In this document: positions 32,015 to 34,672 of the stretch, piece by piece | How positions within the stretch are numbered: the stretch's first letter is position 1 | Layout of the letters: the number at the start of each line of letters is the position of its first letter | Source: an uncultured Bacteroides sp. | Lineage (GTDB): Bacteria > Bacteroidota > Bacteroidia > Bacteroidales > Bacteroidaceae | Length of the DNA stretch: 34,672 nucleotides | Assembly (NCBI GenBank): GCA_905198575.1 | Contig: CAJKDC010000015.1 | Span: forward strand, 1-34,672 | Direction: 5' to 3' | The notes under the pieces: model-generated | The model's input: the letters and a program-made list of their open reading frames with translations, nothing else | Databases searched by the model: none | Told to the model about the DNA's origin: nothing | Position numbers and translations under genes: made by a program

Positions 32015-34672
32015 ATGAAATTACGTACGTTATTTGCTTCTGCATTGGGATTAATCCTGGCAGTATCTTGTACGAGCAAGGAAGGGCATCTGATTAGTGA
32101 CGACGCCGAACGTGCTCAGGTACAAAGTGATTTTGATGCGAGAAAGGCTGCCTTGACACAAGGTGATCTTTTCTCTATTTTCGATCAGCAACTGACCGAA
32201 AAACAGCGTGAGGCTATGACTTTCCTCTATGCTTATATGCCGTTGAGCGATATTGCCAACTACAGTGGAGAGTATTTCCTGGAAAATGTAAATTACTCGT
32301 TCAAGGCACAGGAAGAAATGCCTTGGGGAAAAATTATTCCAGAACGTGAATTCCGTCATTTCGTACTTCCTATCCGTGTGAACAACGAAAATCTGGACGA
32401 AAGCCGTAAGGTATTTTATGAAGAACTGAAAGACCGCGTGAAAGGCCTTTCACTGCACGATGCAGTACTCGAAGTGAACCACTGGTGTCACGAAAAAGTA
32501 GTTTATACTCCTTCGGATGCCAGAACCAGCTCACCGTTGGCTTCTGTAAAAACAGCATACGGACGTTGTGGTGAAGAGTCTACTTTCACTGTAGCCGCTT
32601 TGCGTTCGGTAGGTATTCCTGCCCGTCAGGTTTATACTCCGCGTTGGGCTCACACCGATGACAACCATGCATGGGTAGAAGCTTGGGTAGACGGCAAATG
32701 GTACTTTTTGGGTGCCTGCGAGCCGGAACCTGTTCTGAATCTGGGATGGTTCAATGCTCCTGCCAGCCGTGGTATGCTGATGCACACCAAGGTATTTGGA
32801 CGCTACAACGGTCCTGAAGAAAAAATGGTGGAAACACCGCGCTTTACTGAAATCAACGTAATCGACAACTATACCACTTCGGCTAAGGCAGAAGTTACTG
32901 TGGTTGATGCCAACAACCAGCCTGTAGCAGATGCACGTGTAGAATTTAAAGTTTACAACTATGCAGAATTCTATACCGTAGCCGACAAGCGTACCGACGC
33001 ACAGGGAAAAACATTCCTTTCTGCCGGTAAGGGTGATATGTTGGTTTGGGCATCTAAAGATGGAAAATTCGGTTACGGAAAAGTTTCATTTGGCAAAGAC
33101 ACCAATGTTACTATTGCATTGGATAAAGTTGCAGGTGAAAAATATGCTGTAGAGTTTGACATTGTTCCTCCTCCCGAAAATGTAAATCTGCCAGAAGTAA
33201 CTCCGGCTCAGCGTGAAGAAAACAACCGCCGCATGGCACAAGAAGATTCTATCCGCAATGCTTACGTAGCTACTTTCGTTACCGAAGCACAGGGACAGGA
33301 ATTCGCAAAGAAACTGGGATTGGATGAAAAACAGGTTACCAAGTTGCTGATTGCCTCAAGAGGTAACCATGCTACACTGACTTCTTACCTGACAGCCGCA
33401 TGCACTTCTGACGAAGCTAAAGCTGGTGCCGTTGATTTGCTGGAACGCATTTCTGCAAAAGACTTGCGCGATGTTTCTCTGGATGTTTTGACAGACCACT
33501 TCAACAATTCTATTCTGACAGAGGCTAACAAGAAAGACTTCAGCCAGTATGTACGCAATCCTCGTGTTGCCAACGAAATGATTACACCGTATAAAGCATT
33601 CTTCCAGCAGGCTATTTCTAAGGAAGATGCTGAGGCTTACCGCAACGATCCGTATAAGATGGTAGAATGGGTGAAAGCTAACATTACAATCGACCCGAAC
33701 TGCAACTTGCAGTCTGCACCTATTTTCCCGGCAAGTGTATGGAAAACCCGCGTAGCCGATGTTCACTCTCGTAACATCTTCTTTGTTTCTATGGCACGCG
33801 CACTGGGTATCCCTGCCCGTATCGACGAAGTAACCGGTAAAGTACAGTTGATGAAAGACGGCAATGCTTCGGATATCGACTTCGAAGCTACCGAACAGGT
33901 TACAGCTCCTACCGGTAAACTGGTATTGGCTTATACACCAATCAAGTCACTGTCTGATCCGAAATATTACTCTCACTTTACAATCTCTAAGATTGAAGAT
34001 GCTCGCATCAAGTTGTTGAGCTACGACGAAAGTGATGTTGACATGGGTGGCGGTGCTACTTGGAACAATATGTTCCGCAAAGGCGTAACCATGGATGAAG
34101 GTAACTATGTAATGGTTTCAGGAACTCGTCTTGCCAGTGGTTCTGTTTTGGCTGAATTGTCATTCTTCAGCATTGAAAAAGACAAGACAACCAATATCGA
34201 TCTGATTATGCGCGAAAGCAAAGACGATATCCAGGTAATCGGTAACTTCAACTCAGAGTCTCTGTACAAGCCGTTGGAAGGTGGTGATCCAGTTTCTGTA
34301 TTGTCTACTACCGGTCGTGGCTACTATATTATTGCTGTATTGGGTGTAGGTCAGGAACCTACTAACCATGCGTTGAGAGACATTGCAGCTTTGGCAAAAG
34401 ACTTTGAAGGATGGGGACGCAAGATGGTACTGTTGTTCCAGAATGAAGAACAGTATAAGAAATTCCGTCCGCAGGATTTCCCGGGATTGCCTAACACCAT
34501 CGTTTATGGTTATGACATCGACGGTGCTATCCAGAACCAGATTGCAACCAACATGAAGTTGCAGAGCAAGACTATCCTGCCGATGTTTATCATTGCAGAT
34601 ACATTCAACCGTGTAGTATTTGTATCACAGGGTTACACCATCGGTTTGGGTGAACAGATGATGAAGATTATC
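32015..34672 (+). CDS. transglutaminase-like lipoprotein, partial
   Basis: The first 886 residues are present and the gene continues past the window. A lipoprotein signal (lipobox AVSC, Cys at about 19) anchors it to a membrane. A transglutaminase-like core (about 130-240) has C185 in GRCGEES and H218 in NHAWVEAW; the usual Asp position carries Glu (E236). An Ig-like carboxypeptidase-regulatory-type stretch (about 285-375) comes next. A second transglutaminase-like segment (about 545-605) follows, in which V583 replaces the Cys and no HxW is seen, so it is probably inactive. The last 120 visible residues resemble a thioredoxin fold without CxxC. It may be a periplasmic peptidase or peptide-processing enzyme; the substrate is unknown. 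It lies 27 nt after nhaA and is probably co-transcribed. Confidence 0.85.
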   Translation, partial: MKLRTLFASALGLILAVSCTSKEGHLISDDAERAQVQSDFDARKAALTQGDLFSIFDQQLTEKQREAMTFLYAYMPLSDIANYSGEYFLENVNYSFKAQEEMPWGKIIPEREFRHFVLPIRVNNENLDESRKVFYEELKDRVKGLSLHDAVLEVNHWCHEKVVYTPSDARTSSPLASVKTAYGRCGEESTFTVAALRSVGIPARQVYTPRWAHTDDNHAWVEAWVDGKWYFLGACEPEPVLNLGWFNAPASRGMLMHTKVFGRYNGPEEKMVETPRFTEINVIDNYTTSAKAEVTVVDANNQPVADARVEFKVYNYAEFYTVADKRTDAQGKTFLSAGKGDMLVWASKDGKFGYGKVSFGKDTNVTIALDKVAGEKYAVEFDIVPPPENVNLPEVTPAQREENNRRMAQEDSIRNAYVATFVTEAQGQEFAKKLGLDEKQVTKLLIASRGNHATLTSYLTAACTSDEAKAGAVDLLERISAKDLRDVSLDVLTDHFNNSILTEANKKDFSQYVRNPRVANEMITPYKAFFQQAISKEDAEAYRNDPYKMVEWVKANITIDPNCNLQSAPIFPASVWKTRVADVHSRNIFFVSMARALGIPARIDEVTGKVQLMKDGNASDIDFEATEQVTAPTGKLVLAYTPIKSLSDPKYYSHFTISKIEDARIKLLSYDESDVDMGGGATWNNMFRKGVTMDEGNYVMVSGTRLASGSVLAELSFFSIEKDKTTNIDLIMRESKDDIQVIGNFNSESLYKPLEGGDPVSVLSTTGRGYYIIAVLGVGQEPTNHALRDIAALAKDFEGWGRKMVLLFQNEEQYKKFRPQDFPGLPNTIVYGYDIDGAIQNQIATNMKLQSKTILPMFIIADTFNRVVFVSQGYTIGLGEQMMKII

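Noticed and set aside
1..34672. CRISPR arrays, tRNA or rRNA genes, prophage or integrative element hallmarks
   Set aside because: No regular direct repeats with spacers, no tRNA cloverleaf or rRNA sequence, and no integrase, phage or conjugation genes were seen on either strand.

Overview
The window looks like chromosome of a Bacteroidales gut bacterium (Bacteroides or Phocaeicola type). Three things suggest this: Bacteroidetes promoter elements (-7 box TAnnTTTG, often with TTTG about 19-21 nt upstream) in front of many genes; little reliance on Shine-Dalgarno sequences; and a gene set typical of the group (secreted GH2 and GH29 glycosidases, cytosolic GH13, the AAA-ATPase-like/PD-(D/E)XK family, an HU-wHTH protein, C_GCAxxG protein, DUF2582). 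Genus and species cannot be fixed from this sequence alone.

Layout. 1-4.5 kb: a small membrane protein, an AAA/PD-(D/E)XK protein, a GDSL esterase paired with a DUF3784-like membrane protein, and an HU-like DNA-binding protein. 4.5-10 kb: a two-gene host-glycan operon (lipoprotein alpha-L-fucosidase, then a 1198-residue beta-galactosidase), with a hairpin terminator at its end and a recognisable promoter. 10.2-16.1 kb: the Fe-S repair protein Ric behind a Crp/FNR-type palindrome, an AlaX-like editing protein plus K+ channel pair, an HpaII-family restriction endonuclease with no methyltransferase in the window, a patatin-like lipase and a cytosolic GH13 enzyme. 16.3-23.5 kb: housekeeping genes fabD, a ThiD-type kinase, mannose-1-phosphate guanylyltransferase, a DUF368 undecaprenyl-phosphate translocase homologue, a TPR protein and glnS. 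23.5-24 kb: a gene-free stretch with two well-spaced promoters and a strong terminator, so probably a small RNA. 24-34.7 kb: rarA, an IS110-family insertion sequence, a D-2-hydroxyacid dehydrogenase/C_GCAxxG operon, a small winged-helix protein, lepA, nhaA, and a transglutaminase-like lipoprotein that runs off the end of the window.

The most interesting item is the insertion sequence at about 25.34-26.82 kb. Its DEDD transposase is followed by about 340 nt of non-coding DNA. That DNA folds by eye into two consecutive stem-loops, each interrupted by a large, nearly symmetric internal loop (9/10 nt and 8/8 nt), ending exactly at a subterminal inverted repeat. This is the expected architecture of an IS1111-type guide RNA (bridge RNA/seekRNA) encoded in the right end. 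One internal loop shares 7 nt with the element's own right-end repeat, which suggests it is the donor-binding loop.

Other leads: the solitary HpaII-family nuclease in a region rich in CCGG; the orphan small-RNA candidate upstream of rarA; palindromes overlapping several promoters (ric, the ThiD-type kinase, the AAA gene, the fucosidase operon); and a duplicated transglutaminase fold in which the second copy has lost its cysteine. All family calls come from reading motifs in the translated sequence; no database search or folding program was run.
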